NCBI GenBank assembly: GCA_029204225.1
Contig: MU832617.1
Location: forward strand, 1-64,000
Direction: 5' to 3'
DNA: 64,000 bases
From: Diphasiastrum complanatum
Lineage: Eukaryota; Streptophyta; Lycopodiopsida; Lycopodiales; Lycopodiaceae
The notes beneath the pieces were generated by a model, which saw only the letters and a program-made list of their open reading frames with translations, did not search any database and was not told where the DNA came from. Shown here piece by piece: positions 11,833 to 25,306 of the stretch; position 1 is the first letter of the stretch; each line of letters opens with the position of its first letter. A program made the position numbers and the translations under genes.

Positions 11833-12309
11833 TGTTACTGCCATATGCAACTAAGGACATGGGATAGTCCTAATATGGTAGACTGGCCTTTGGTGTTCAA
11901 GATTGTTGGTCACGCCAAAATTTAATTCCATATCAAGGCATGTATGTGACTAATAGCCTTGCGAGGACCCAGACACTCTAATTGAGACATATGGAGTACT
12001 GCATGTACATGTGACGGATATAGACAGGAGGAACGCATGAAGAGCTGTGACCTATTTATAGTTGGACTGCATGGGGATTGCATGGGTTCATGCACAAAAA
12101 TCTATTCTCTATATATTGGGGTAGATATTCTCTCGTCGACAACTTGGTTCAGGTTACCAGTTGCTCTCTTCTCCTCTAGCATTCACATGGCATGGCTTGG
12201 GGGCTAGATCCAGGATTGATCTAGGATTGATTGGGAGGTTTTCCTCCTACATGTCTCCTATTGTGTTCTCCTATCATCATCTTAGGACTTTTCCCTAGTG
12301 TTCTTTACA
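11833..12309 (+). mobile_element. 5' LTR of the non-autonomous LTR family
   Basis: It starts TGTTACTGCCATATGC and ends ...GTGTTCTTTACA, with TG...CA termini. It is followed after one base by the primer site. It matches the inverted LTRs of the complete element at 24804-28452 and, more weakly, 1053-1523. Landmarks are TTGAGACATATGGAGTACTG, GACTGCATGGGGATTGCATG and CATGGCATGGCTTGGGGGCT. Confidence 0.85.
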
Positions 12310-12310
12310 T

Positions 12311-12322
12311 TGGTATCAGAGC
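12311..12322 (+). other. Primer-binding site, initiator-Met tRNA
   Basis: TGGTATCAGAGC, a full match to the usual plant iMet primer complement, one base after the LTR. Confidence 0.85.
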
Positions 12323-12660
12323 CTGGCTAAGATGCGGGCTTGGATGGGAATGGAGGCAAGCTCTACATTGAATTGGAAGTTAGAAGCACTTGGATTTACA
12401 TCCCAATTGGAGTACTATTTTCTCAAGGGAATTATGGAGTTGGATTCACTAATTCCGGTTTGAAGCATGCTTGTCAAATATGGTGGTAGAGTGCTCTTCT
12501 ACTTGGTTGAATTTGATTATAGATGCTGAGAATTGTGTGATTTCATTCGTAATTTTCTGTCTTTTGAGGAAGCTTTCAATGATGTGGAATGATCAGCATG
12601 TGTTGTTGATCTTGTTGCTTGGATTAGTAGCTTGTTTCTGCTTAATTAAAGATTGATAAC
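12323..12660 (+). mobile_element. 5' internal part of the non-autonomous LTR element, truncated
   Basis: It shares GGCTAAGATGCGG, CACTTGGATTTACATCCCA, TTCACTAATTC and GTGGTAGAGTGCTCTTCTA with the internal start of the complete element (inverted, about 27700-27950). Similarity fades near 12600-12660. No 3' LTR follows, so this copy is truncated. Confidence 0.75.
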
Positions 12661-13633
12661 ATGCTAGGTTATAGTGTTCTTATTCATGTTTGTTAGTTGT
12701 TCATATATAGATTGACACTAAATCAATTTATACAGATTGTGTGGACTGTTAGCATTTCGTGACATGATCCTACAGATTGCATGTTGGGGATTAAGACCTT
12801 TTTACATCCATAATCCTCCTAAAAACATGCATGATGGGAACATAGGTGGGTGAGTAGTTAAGCATAATAGGAAGTCCTTCTTCATGTGTTGAGCATACAT
12901 GAGTACAACAAAGCTTGTCATGATATTCCAAGTCAGGTTGTTTTCATCAAAATATGATATACAATTGACATGATTAAGATTATAAATTGCAATGTCTTTG
13001 CTATGTGATTATGTAATCTTTTCATCACATAAAAAGGCAAGGCATAGTAGCTAATTCAAGTAGCGCTACTATGTACAATATGTACAAATTACATCACATA
13101 CAAAGACCAAATTCAAAATGAAGCAGAAGCCCAAACATCCACATTGGATCACCTCGAAATTTGACCTCCCTGAATATGTTGGACTATACAGTTGGTTTTC
13201 AAATGGCTTAATTCCAATTTTGAGACTATAAGGTTGGATTCAAAGTGCTGCTTGCAAGCATGAGCACAATACCAAATTGATCACGAGGACTATAAGGTTG
13301 GTTAGGAACAAGCAGTTCAAACTTGATGACTATAAGGTTGGTTTGAAAAGGACAATGTTTTAGCCGAGTCTAAGATAGAACTTGTGCAAGGATAGGCACA
13401 GTTCCATCTCGACTGTCATCAAGGATTGTTAGGATGGAATGGCATGATTTGAGCATGTACTACAACTAAAGTTCATACATGCGGAACAATGCCAATTCAA
13501 GTACTACCATGGAGGACTATAGAGATTGATTTGAGAGTATCCATATTTCACCATCTACACCAATGAGTACACCACACATTTTGAACTTAAATACTACAAC
13601 ACATTTCCCAACTCAACTTGGGACTTCTATTGA
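12661..13633. other. Non-coding region with a recurring 14-bp word
   Basis: No gene seen. GACTATAAGGTTGG or a close variant occurs near 13181, 13222, 13287 and 13327, with a weaker one at 13512. It resembles a decayed tandem array, but spacing is irregular (41, 65 and 40 bp). Confidence 0.5.
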
Positions 13634-13641
13634 GGAGTATA

Positions 13642-13860
13642 GTGCTCGTAAAAATGTTTCGAATTAATCTTATAAAAAAACCCACAAGATTATTATGGAA
13701 TTGATAAAAGGTTAAGTAAAATAAACCCTTAATACATGAAATGTGATATTAAAACTAGCTCATTTTAAACCATTAAAAAACGTGCAAATCTAAAACAAAG
13801 CAGTGGAAAATGAATTATAACAACTGGGTTGTTAGTATCTGTCTATTTTATGAGATCATT
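13642..13860. mobile_element. MITE-like element, 219 bp with 8-bp target duplication
   Basis: The element is flanked by the direct 8-mer GGAGTATA (13634-13641 and 13861-13868). It begins GTGCTCGTAAAAA and ends TTTTATGAGATCATT, a degenerate inverted terminal pair. A diverged copy at 15707-15909 keeps much better inverted ends (GTGCTCGT...ACGAGCAC). Small size, no ORF, inverted ends and an 8-bp duplication fit a hAT-type MITE; the superfamily is inference. Confidence 0.65.
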
Positions 13861-13868
13861 GGAGTATA

Positions 13869-15646
<1,778 letters not shown>

Positions 15647-15706
15647 GTGGCAGATAGAGGTGTGGGAGGTGGCATCTTGTTATTGTGTGTGTTTGTGTGT
15701 AAATTA

Positions 15707-15907
15707 GTGCTCGTAAAAAAAATTTCAAACTAACCTTATATAAAACCCACAAAATTATTATGAAATCAATAAAAGGTTAAAATAAAATGTTAAAACGTAA
15801 GATTTATAACTAAAACCAACTAATTTTGAGCAATAAATCTAAAATAAAGCGGTAAGAAATGAATTTCAACAATTGGGCTGTTTGTATTTGTCGGTTTTTT
15901 CACGAGC

Positions 15908-15909
<2 letters not shown>
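15707..15909. mobile_element. Second copy of the MITE-like element
   Basis: It aligns over its length with 13642-13860 (ACCCACAA-ATTATTATG, AATAAAAGGTTAA, AATCTAAAA-AAAGC). Its ends are GTGCTCGTAAAAA and TTTTTTCACGAGCAC, good inverted repeats. No matching flanking 8-mer is seen. The right flank is now a GA microsatellite, which may have replaced it. Confidence 0.65.

Positions 15910-15910
<1 letters not shown>

Positions 15911-15985
<75 letters not shown>
15911..15985. repeat. (GA)n microsatellite
   Basis: About 75 bp of perfect GA repeat directly next to the right end of the MITE-like copy. Confidence 0.95.
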
Positions 15986-15988
<3 letters not shown>

Positions 15989-16169
15989 CGGTGTGAGAAG
16001 TGGCGTACATTCAATTTGAGCCATCCATCTTTAACTGCTATGTCCTATATCATTCATTTGATGGTTGCCTATTGCCCATGTAGCATAATGCCACTCTCAA
16101 GACTCAACATGTTGTTAGCAGTAGCCCACCTCCTCGTGAATGATACATAGTACGTAACTAAAGATGCAA

Positions 16170-16274
16170 TTGGGTCCCTCTCCATCCAACCTGATGGAAA
16201 GATCTAAAATGTGAACATATGATGGTGTGTGACCAAGAAACTCTTCACCTTAGTTGGATGGGAGAGGGACCCAA
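16170..16274. repeat. Snap-back inverted repeat, ~105 bp
   Basis: The left arm TTGGGTCCCTCTCCATCCAA(C) at 16170-16190 and the right arm at 16253-16274 are reverse complements apart from one inserted base, with a loop of about 62 bp. This resembles a tiny MITE or a hairpin transcript. No target duplication is evident. Confidence 0.6.
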
Positions 16275-17059
16275 CCTTAAGGTAAGACTACCTAGTCATC
16301 CAATGGAAAAATGGGTCATGGAGTCCAGGTGATAATTCCCCCACCTAGTCATCTAGTCATAAAATTTGGCTCTAAGAGCCCTCACCTTTGCCATCCTTTG
16401 GCCAAACATTCCTTTGGAGGTGAACCCATTTGCATGTACATCTATATTATGTTAAGTAAGGATCAAATCTTCTTACCTTTAATTCATGTGAAGGGTATTG
16501 TGAAACTTACACGTCATTGTAACTCTAAGATGCTTAATCTGAAGGGGAATCTTCCCTTCATGTTTAGGGAATGGAATCTTGTTACATATTTCATTTGAAG
16601 GGTAATAGTGAAACTGACAGGTCATTGGAAAACTGGAAAGGTGACGTCCCTTCAATCTGAAAGTAGAATCTGGCTTTCACAGCTTAGATTGCAACTAGAA
16701 TTCTGTTCTTTTCTCCCCAGATAGACACTGGCTATTTGGTGGGCGATGCATGGCAGTTATGCTATAAAATGGATGGATATGTGGGTGCATTGCAATCAGC
16801 TTGGTGCATCGGATCATGGGCTTGGTGGATCTGATTATGGAAGCGTCTAAATTCTACTAACTCAACACTCATACATCTCTCCATTTGCCCCCCCCCCCCC
16901 ATTTTGGAGCAATCAGCAGCCATTGTAAAAAAAATGGTGGGCAGACAGGTGTGTGTGCAAGAAAGAGGAGTACTTTCTCTCATTTCGTAAAGAAGCAGCT
17001 TGCTGTTGCTGATTTAGAGATGATGACTGATTACCTCATCAGATCCTGAGACCAGATCT
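16275..17059. other. Non-coding region
   Basis: Only short unsupported frames. TCATTTGAAGGGTA-like phrases recur around 16480-16620, suggesting a decayed local duplication. Confidence 0.4.
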
Positions 17060-17424
17060 TTGCTTAAGCTTTTTGTGCATCGACCTGGTCAATCCTTTTC
17101 AGGATGATCTGTGTAAGTGATAGTGTTGCTCTGGCAGCATCCTACCTGGTGCACTAGGTGAGCTGAAACCTTACGTCGATAAAAGGTGGGTCTGGAGGAG
17201 GATATTCATCGTCTTCACTGACAGCTGAATTCCTCCTTTCGTATTTAAGCTCTTCGTTCTTGGACCTGGTCATTCCTCCCTGGGTTATCTGCCTAAGCTG
17301 AATAGATTTGGAAAAGCTTGTCTTGCAGCAGGTCGCACTTGGTGAGATGAAACTTTGTGTGGGTTCTCTGTGAGACAGCCAGCTCGTGCTGGAGAAGGGC
17401 ACTCATCGTCTTCACTCTCAGCTG
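17060..17424. repeat. Diverged tandem duplication, ~185-bp units
   Basis: 17060-17235 and 17247-17424 share TAAGCT, GACCTGGTCA, GCAGCA, GGTGAG-TGAAAC and TCATCGTCTTCACT followed by AGCTGAA in the same order. On the minus strand both units encode SEDDE followed by C/Y and proline, but in different frames because the unit length is not a multiple of three. No complete gene with a start codon is found, so I do not call a CDS. Confidence 0.6.
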
Positions 17425-18086
17425 AAAACAGAGGTGATTCATGAATGTGGATTCCAGTTCGACTACAGTAAAAATCAGAGATGGTGTAATAGTTGAGCTT
17501 AAAAGGTTGCAATGCTTTTGAGTTCCGGACTGTGACTTCAGTTGCTGATGCTTGTGGAGGAGCACACGTCAGGATAAGGATCAAGAACCAGAACTGGCGG
17601 AAGGAAAAGATTTAGAAGAGGGATGATGATAAGGTGCGTGGATATCATTTGAAGGGAGTACTTATGTCTCTCTCTCTCTCTTCTCACAGCGAACTATGAG
17701 TCTAAAAGCTGGCCTTAAGATAATTGCTTGATTGCAGCTACAATTCCATTGCATCTTAAAATAGGACAATATGGAAGTCAGCGAGGAGGACGAATGAAGC
17801 CTAATTTTTGTTAAATCGAACTGCAGGTGTTTGCAACCGTTTGGCATGATCGAAAGCAACTTGAAAGAACGAATGAAGTTGCCGCAAAGTTTTGGAGGAA
17901 CTATCTGAAAAAAGACATGTTTCTGAATCTTATATGCCAACAACTACCGCAAAATTGAATGTGCTGCAAAAGTTTATGATCTTCCTATGCTTATGAAGGA
18001 CGTTGGATGCTTTTTATGAATTAGCATAGATTATTCAAGCATTAATTCTCAAATTGATAATAGCCGCAATTCTTGTCATCAAGAGG
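17425..18086. other. Upstream region of the dicarboxylate transporter gene
   Basis: It should hold the promoter and 5' UTR. A (CT)n tract ending TTCTCACAG near 17672-17690 could be a 5'-UTR splice acceptor. No clear TATA box can be assigned. Confidence 0.35.
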
Positions 18087-19331
18087 ATGGCAGAAAGTAA
18101 TCTTAAGAGGCCACTCATAGAAACATCACAAGCGAACAAATCTATAGCGAACGTTCATGGCGTGTCTTTTGTGCGAACCTCCCTGCAAATTATGCACTGT
18201 CTTCAAAATTTCTTGAGAAAACATGGTCACAGCATAGCGATTGCATTAGGACCCTTTGCCGCAGCGCTGGTGTTGGGATTCGTAAGTATAAACACACACA
18301 GCAAACACCACCGCACAACAGTGGCCATGCTTGCAGTTCTGATATGGATGATTATTTGGTGGGTGACAGAGGCCGTTCCTATAGCCATCACCTCTCTGCT
18401 TCCTCTTTTGCTTTATCCAGTTCTGGGCATCCAGAACGCAAACGCTGTTGCCACGTCTTACATGAACGACACAGTCAGCTTGTTTATTGGATCTTTCATT
18501 CTGGCACTGGCTGTGGAGAGGTATCAAGTGCACAGAAGATTGGCATTGACAACATTACTGCTTATTGGAGGGCAGAAGATGGACCCTCGCCTGTTGCTAC
18601 TTGGGTTTTGCATAGGGCCAGCATTTGTTAGCATGTGGATCTCCAACACTGCCACAGCTATCATGATGATGCCCATTGCCATCGGTGTGCTGGAAAAGCT
18701 GCAGGCAACCTATGCTGAGAACAGCGCAAGTGAGGCCGGATCTTCTGAAAGCCCTGTTGCGGGAAAGCTTACCATAAACGTTGATGATTTGCAGAAGAGG
18801 AATGGAGGGTATACCGGATTGGGCCTCATCCAGGACGTCGAGGTTAACAACAGCAAGATTGCTTCCGCTCGTGAGGAAAGTAAGGAAGAGGTAATTTGCC
18901 ACTATACTTGTGTATTAGCAACAGCTGCTAAAAAAAGAGACAAAAAAGCAATGAATTTCTAGCTGCAGATGGGTGCAAACAACTTGATGATTGAACTGAA
19001 TTTGATCCTGCAGAAAGTTCCTCATGCCTTGAAAGTTTATGGCAGAGGAGTTGTGCTTGCCGTTACGTATGCAGTTTCCATCGGTGGTCTAACCACTCTC
19101 ACAGGAACTGGGACCAATCTTGTCTTGACTGGGATGTGGAGCAGCAGATTTCCACATGCTCCTCCTGTTTCTTACTTAAAATGGTTTTTATTTGCATTCC
19201 CCCTAGGGGTGGTACTTCTGATTTTCTGCTGGGCTTTGATCTGTATAATTTACTGCCCACCATCAGTACTTCCAACAGTATCTCGGTCCTTTAAAAGGTC
19301 TACCATCCAGGAAGAGGTTGATGTACTTGGT

Positions 19332-19391
<60 letters not shown>

Positions 19392-22056
19392 GCATAGCGG
19401 TGAAGAAGCTAATACTTCGCTAGTCTTTGATCATTGCTACCTCTCTTTCTAAGAGGTTTCCTGTTTCCATAATCGAGCTTCAGAGTATCGATTGTTTTCT
19501 ATTTTAATCATAATCTTTGTTAGGTGTTAAGTAGTATCTTACATCTGAGACTCATCTGATCTGCAGGTCCGATGTCATTTGCAGAAAAAGCTGTCCTTGG
19601 ACTTTTTGGAGTGAGTACTAACAGCTATTACAATCATATCTTCTCCTGTTGGTTAAGTAAAATGATCTGCCTACAAATGAAGGCAAAAATCTCAAAATCT
19701 CGAAGGATCTAGAGGATGGGAGAGCTACTTGAATTCGATTATCTATACTAGGTTTCATAATAGGGCATCAAAGGAGAATGTTTCATTTCTCGTTTTTGGC
19801 GCATGTAGGTACTCATTCTATTATGGATGACCAGAGATTTCAGTGGCGTAATGCCAGGATGGGGGGTATGGTGTACTGGAGGCCTTGCTGGCGATGGCAC
19901 TGCTAGTGTGAGTTAAGATCTTCATTTCAATTATTAAAGAAGCTTGCACTGAGGATGTTCTCTGTGTTTTTAGGATGACCGGTCATGGCTTTGTTGATGC
20001 TGAATGCACGTCATTCAGTGGCCTTTGTTTGTTCTTTCTTGACCTGTACTTATACCTTATTGACACCTCCTTACTGCCTTCTGACGTGATCTAGAAGTTG
20101 CGAGTTGCTCATAAACAGGAGGAAGGTTAAAACTGAAACTTTGATACATCATCTTCTGACTGGCAGTAATCTTGGTATGAAATAATTTAAAATCAGCAAC
20201 TTCATAGTGAAAGTTGCAGCAAGTAAAGCGATGGATCTTAAAATTCATCTGGAAGAAACATGTCATAGCTGTTAAAAGTTTAAAGTATTCAAGTTTCTTT
20301 TGTTGCATAATAATGAGAAATAGGAGCTTAACAAGCCACCCGGGTACGAACTGCCCAATAGCTTCTAAATTCAAGCATATAAACAGTATTTCTGTTTCAA
20401 TGACGCACGATGGGGATAGTGGAGTTGACATGCATCAACTAAGTTAAGGCAGAAGCCGCTGCAGGTTAGGTCCTTTTCTCCCTAAAGTTGAGAATTCACA
20501 ACTATGGGCTACATGAGCAGAATAAGTAAGCAATATGCAGGAAGCTACATCGAGAGACCTCACTTCCGCATAAGCTATTTGAGCTCAACTTTACCTCTAA
20601 ATTCAGCATTAACTACGAATCAACAGAGCAATACCTCCTCTTATGAAGGCTTAAATGATGACTTTGATCAGCTGCTTTTTTGAGACTTGCCAGTCAAATC
20701 TGTAACAACTTCATGACTGTTGTCTTCGAAACCATCTTCGTGCACTCTCCTTAATAGTTTCTCGTATAGGGCTGAAGATTGTACTAGAATCTGCATCCAA
20801 GAGATTAATGCTGTCCACTTTGATTTGATTATATTAGCTTCTGCATCTAAAGAAGCGTATTCATGGTGAAAGTTCAGGCAGCTACTTGATCAAATCTATA
20901 CAGCTTGATTGATCAGTGTCATTTGCTTTACATCAAGTGTGCATATGAGAAGTTTCAAGATTTAGCTAAATGTTTGGCAAAACTGCATTGATTTGTACTA
21001 TTTATCATATGCATTGCTGAATAATACTGAAGGACTGAAATCTTGTAGATCTTGATGGCTATACCACTATTTATCATCCCAAATAAGCTGGTGCCAGGGG
21101 AAAAGCTAATGAGCTGGAAACATTGCAAGAACTTTCCCTGGGATATTGTTCTCCTCCTAGGTGGAGGTAAGCAGTCTTTAATGGATACCGAAAAGTTTTT
21201 TGTCAATTTGTGATTTCCCAATTGCAATGTAAGGCCGGATCTTATTGCTGCTTTGCTGAATGATTGGCATTCAATGCTCTAAACAATGCCAATGTACTGC
21301 CAGAGTTAAGCTACTAATATTGGTTACTCCAGAGTCCAAACTAATCAGCATTGGCTAAAGCATATGGAATATGGACATGGACCGTCCACTTTTTCAGTCT
21401 ATTTTCTGCTTTACTTTAATACATGCTCATAGCATGCTTTTTAGAGGCAAATTATGCCAGGAAGATTACTCAAGATGGGCTATTTACTACCAGCTCTTAG
21501 ATTCACAAACAAAAATCTTTTGCGGTCTTGGACGAGATTCTTTTGCGGTCCAGTACGAGAGATGTAAATTTAAGAGATTTCGTACTCTATTAGAAATAGA
21601 AGAATGTAATTTTATCAGTTCTTAATATGTTGACATTGAGTGAAAATGCTATGCAGGATTTGCCATTGCTGATGGCATATCAAAGAGTGGTCTATCAGGA
21701 TGGATGACACAACATTTAGTGTTCTTACACTCGGCACCTTACTTACTTATGGTACCAATTGTGGCCCTGTTCGTTGGGATTACAACCGAGTTCGTCTCAA
21801 ACGCTTCAACTGCTACCATTTTCATTCCTCTTCTTATTCCGGTCGCTTTATCTGCCCACATACACCCCCTATTTTACTTGGTGCCTGCGACAATTACAGC
21901 CTCTTATGCCTTTATGCTTCCAATAGGGACACCTCCAAATGCAGTGGCATATGCAACTGGATACATAAGAATGATAGACATGATCTCAACTGGGTTCTTT
22001 CTAAAAGTATTTGCAACATTGGTACTTTCTGCAATGATGCCAGCCTTAGGTACGTA

Positions 22057-22104
<48 letters not shown>

Positions 22105-22336
22105 GTTTGTAAGATTGAACAATATTCTAATAACTAGGTAAGCTAGTAGTTTTCCAGCTTTTTTGTTTCGAATATAATGTTTTGGTGGGCTGCTACTTGG
22201 CTTTCATTCACTTGCACTTGCTTTTTGCTTATAAATTGCATTTCCCTTAGCCAAGGAAGTCTTCTGATTGATCCAATGATTGGACATTGCAGGCCCTATT
22301 ATTTTTGGGTTGAATAAGCCTTTCCACGCTCATTAA
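18087..22336 (+). CDS. TDT: Tonoplast-type dicarboxylate transporter (SLC13/DASS family), 7 exons
   Basis: Predicted exons are 18087-18890, 19014-19329, 19567-19610, 19809-19907, 21049-21166, 21657-22049 and 22293-22336. All introns are GT...AG, and the phases join to one frame of 605 codons ending in TAA at 22334. An alternative in-frame acceptor at 18969 would add 15 residues. An upstream in-frame ATG at 18054 is possible, but [10 protein letters not shown] is the more likely start. The product is a polytopic membrane protein. Family signatures are SNTATAIMM near residue 186, [12 protein letters not shown] in exon 2, a second SNASTATIF near 507 and [14 protein letters not shown] near 545. 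In Arabidopsis TDT imports malate into the vacuole; that role here rests on family membership. A long hydrophilic loop ends exon 1. Introns 2 and 6 carry CT microsatellites next to their donors. Confidence 0.9.
19335..19389. repeat. (CT)n microsatellite in transporter intron 2
   Basis: About 55 bp of CT repeat beginning five bases after the predicted 5' splice site at 19330. Confidence 0.95.
22060..22101. repeat. (CT)n microsatellite in transporter intron 6
   Basis: About 42 bp of CT repeat beginning ten bases after the predicted 5' splice site at 22050. Confidence 0.95.
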
Positions 22337-24798
22337 AGCAGGGACATGATGTCAATCTATCTGGGTGCTGTTTAAGAGAGGCTACTTCATTTCAATAATT
22401 TTACATTGATTTGCAGCCAGTGCTCATAAAATCATGCAAATCTTGCAAGTAAACAAGCAAAAAGGTTTCAAGAATTTCACATAAATGCATGAAACAAGTG
22501 GAAAATCAAACACTAAGTGGTATAATTATTATATAGGTAAGGAGCAATGGAGATGCAACCAGCAAAGTATATTTTTCAATATATTATGCACTACCTCAGC
22601 TGAGTAACTATAAATGGTTAAGTCTATGGCGGTTAATGGATTGGCTGATTTTGCTCATTTTTGGATGGCATCAAAAGGTAGGTAGGGTACATTGATCATT
22701 GATTAGCTTAGAATTATTCTCATGATGATATGGATTTTTTACATTGAATTATGCATGTTAAGCTTTTATTGGGCCCAAAAGGATCTATAACCTTAATAAA
22801 TCAAGGTGGATCCCTCTTTGGACCTTTCAAAGCTACTAAAGAGAGAAAACTAGTAGACAATGATTTTGGTCAGTTATCATTTGAATTTGTCTATGAATAG
22901 TCATTTGCATACATTGTGAGAATCTTTGGCTCATTTGCAAATGAGACCTTTGAAGTTTCTTCTTGTGAATAAGAGTTATAGAAATGGTGAATGGTGATTA
23001 GATTTGCATATGTTGTCTCATTTGTGAGGTTGGTGACTTACGCTACATGATCAATTACTTGTACCTAAAAGTAATTAAATTAGTCAACATTCATGCAAAT
23101 GAAATGATAAGGCAAATTGCACGTAAAACCCAATGATTAAAAAAAGGACAATCATTAAAAAACACAATATGCTTTGAAAAGTTTTAAGAATTGCTTGCAT
23201 AGGCATCAAAACATCAATAAGTACTTCTAGTTTCATGTAAGCATAATAGCTATATATAAAGGAGTGGTGAAGTGAACCATTTATTATGTTTTAATAGACT
23301 CTTTTTCACTTTGGCGTCCTTCCTAATGTTGACAACTAAGTTGATTGAATGCTCAATTCCAATTTCCATTTTGATTTACATAAATTGTTTTTCTAATTTT
23401 TGCTTTCATTGTTATATTTATCATCTTAATCAAGATTACATCCCTAGAAAAAAATATTTTCAACCTTGTTGAATCATATTTTTTTTTATCCATTCTCATT
23501 TATTGAATGTCTCATATAAATATAAGAAAAATCATGACTTCCCTATAAGAAGATCAAATCTCTTTAAGATGAAAACACAAACATCATCTATGAGGTCTCC
23601 CTTGAGTCGAGATACCAACTCTTGTCATGGATTTCCTTTTTGTATTGATTGTTGTTTGGGCGTTGGTGGGGTCCACCTTGTAAAAAGATCAAAATATATA
23701 GGAGAACAAGTGTGCGAGCTCTAGCACCCTGTGTTACACCAAATAACCCTAGTAACCAGGAATCCATAGTAGATCCATACAAGATTAATCGTGCACACAT
23801 GAGAATAATCTCACTACAACCCAGTACATAAACACATATGTCTTTATTTGGTAGATTCCTGAATAACATATCTGGAAAATCTCTGAGACTGGGAAGACAT
23901 CTCCTCTCACAAGTTTTCCAACCCACTTACAACTTATCCTAATTTACACTCAATCAACTCCTTCCTGATCCTAGTACTCCAACTAAGATTAGGTTGACTC
24001 AATAAAGACATTATGTGGATGTTACTCGTTTGTAACGAAGCTTCGAGTTGGTTAAGTTTGATGTATGTCGGGCGGCTTGCTTGGAGGGAAGTCACCCACA
24101 TCGGGACCCCCGATCTGGCATGGCGCTAGGTTGGATCTCAATGTTGGTTTTCGGAACTTCAAGTTGGTTAAGTCTGATCGTTGTTGGCGAGTTGACTACT
24201 TGTATGTCAAGTGGGTTTGGATGGCAAGAGTTGAAGGATGGGAAGCTAAGTCGTGGTTCCCGGCTCCCTTTGGGATGCTTGCGCTACACATTCCATGATC
24301 AAACTTACTTCTATCCCCGACAAATTGGGATTAGTAACTTTCGATTTTACTCAGTACTACTTGTAATGATTTCAAATTCCAAACCATTTCTAGTTCCAGA
24401 TTGTTTTTCACAATCCCTAGAAATTTTCTCTTATTCGGAGACTTCCAGCTATGTATCTTATTCTAGATTTGTTTGAAATTACTTTCAGATAATCACATTT
24501 TTACATATCAACTAGTTTTTTCCAAACACTATGCAACCAACAGATCTTCTGGTAGAGTTTTATACACCACTTCACCCCTCCTTTTTAAATAAATTTCCGA
24601 ATTTTTTACAAAAAGTTAACTGGAGAGCTGACATATAAAAATAACTGAAAAGTCGATAATAAGCGCCTTTTAAAAACTATCAAAAAACCTCAAGCCTTAT
24701 GCTTATAAAGACTTCAAAAAATCAAAAAGGAGTTTCGAGATGAGGCTTAAATGTTTGTTAATGGTTCACTAACCATATTTACATCTTTTAGCTTCAAC
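22337..24798. other. Intergenic region downstream of the transporter
   Basis: The first few hundred bases should include the 3' UTR; no unambiguous polyadenylation site was chosen. The rest has only short frames without recognisable domains. A stretch with raised GC at about 24040-24300 (TTGGTTAAGT-TGAT words repeated) looks like a degraded repeat but was not assigned. Confidence 0.4.
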
Positions 24799-24803
24799 CT
24801 CTG

Positions 24804-25292
24804 TGTAAAGACTACTAGGGCAAACCCCTAAGATGAGGATAGGAAAACACAAGAGAGACAATGGAACAAAACCATCCAACCAATCCTAGATCCCTCCTGG
24901 AGAATCCTCCTGGATCTAGCCCCCAAGCCATGCCGTGTGATAGCAAGAGGAGAAGAGCTCTACACGTAACCTAGACCAAAGTCGTCGACGGAATAATCAC
25001 TACCTCAATAAATAGCGAGTAGGATCCTGTGCATGAACCCATGCAATCCCCATGCAAGTCAACTATAAATAGATCACAGCTCTTCATGCATACCTCCTGC
25101 CTATATCAGTCACACATACATGCACTACTCCATATGTCTCAATTAGAGTGTCTGGGTCCTCTCAAGGTCATTAGTCACCAATAGGCCACGAAGTGGAATA
25201 AAATCTAGGCGTGACCAATAATCTCGAATATTGGAGGGCCGGTCTACCATATTAGGACTATTCCATGTCCTTTACTGAATATGGTCGTAACA
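24804..25292 (-). repeat. 3' LTR of the LARD-like element
   Basis: 489 bp. The minus strand starts TGTTACGACCATATTC and ends ...AGTAGTCTTTACA. It contains a CTATTTATAG-like TATA region. It is preceded on the minus strand by the purine tract AAGGGAGGAAAAA. Confidence 0.9.
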
Positions 25293-25306
25293 TTTTTCCT
25301 CCCTTA
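25293..25306 (-). other. Polypurine tract
   Basis: The minus strand reads AAGGGAGGAAAAA directly before the 3' LTR, the expected plus-strand primer of reverse transcription. Confidence 0.85.

Noticed and set aside
21704-22141. Frame running past 22049 into Leu-Ser repeats as the transporter C-terminus
   Set aside because: A GTACGT donor at 22050 and an acceptor before 22293 give an exact in-frame last exon ([14 protein letters not shown]); the repeat is intronic.
24048-24476. 142-codon frame downstream of the transporter
   Set aside because: No recognisable domain, no splice or start context, overlapping frame of similar quality; likely degraded repeat.
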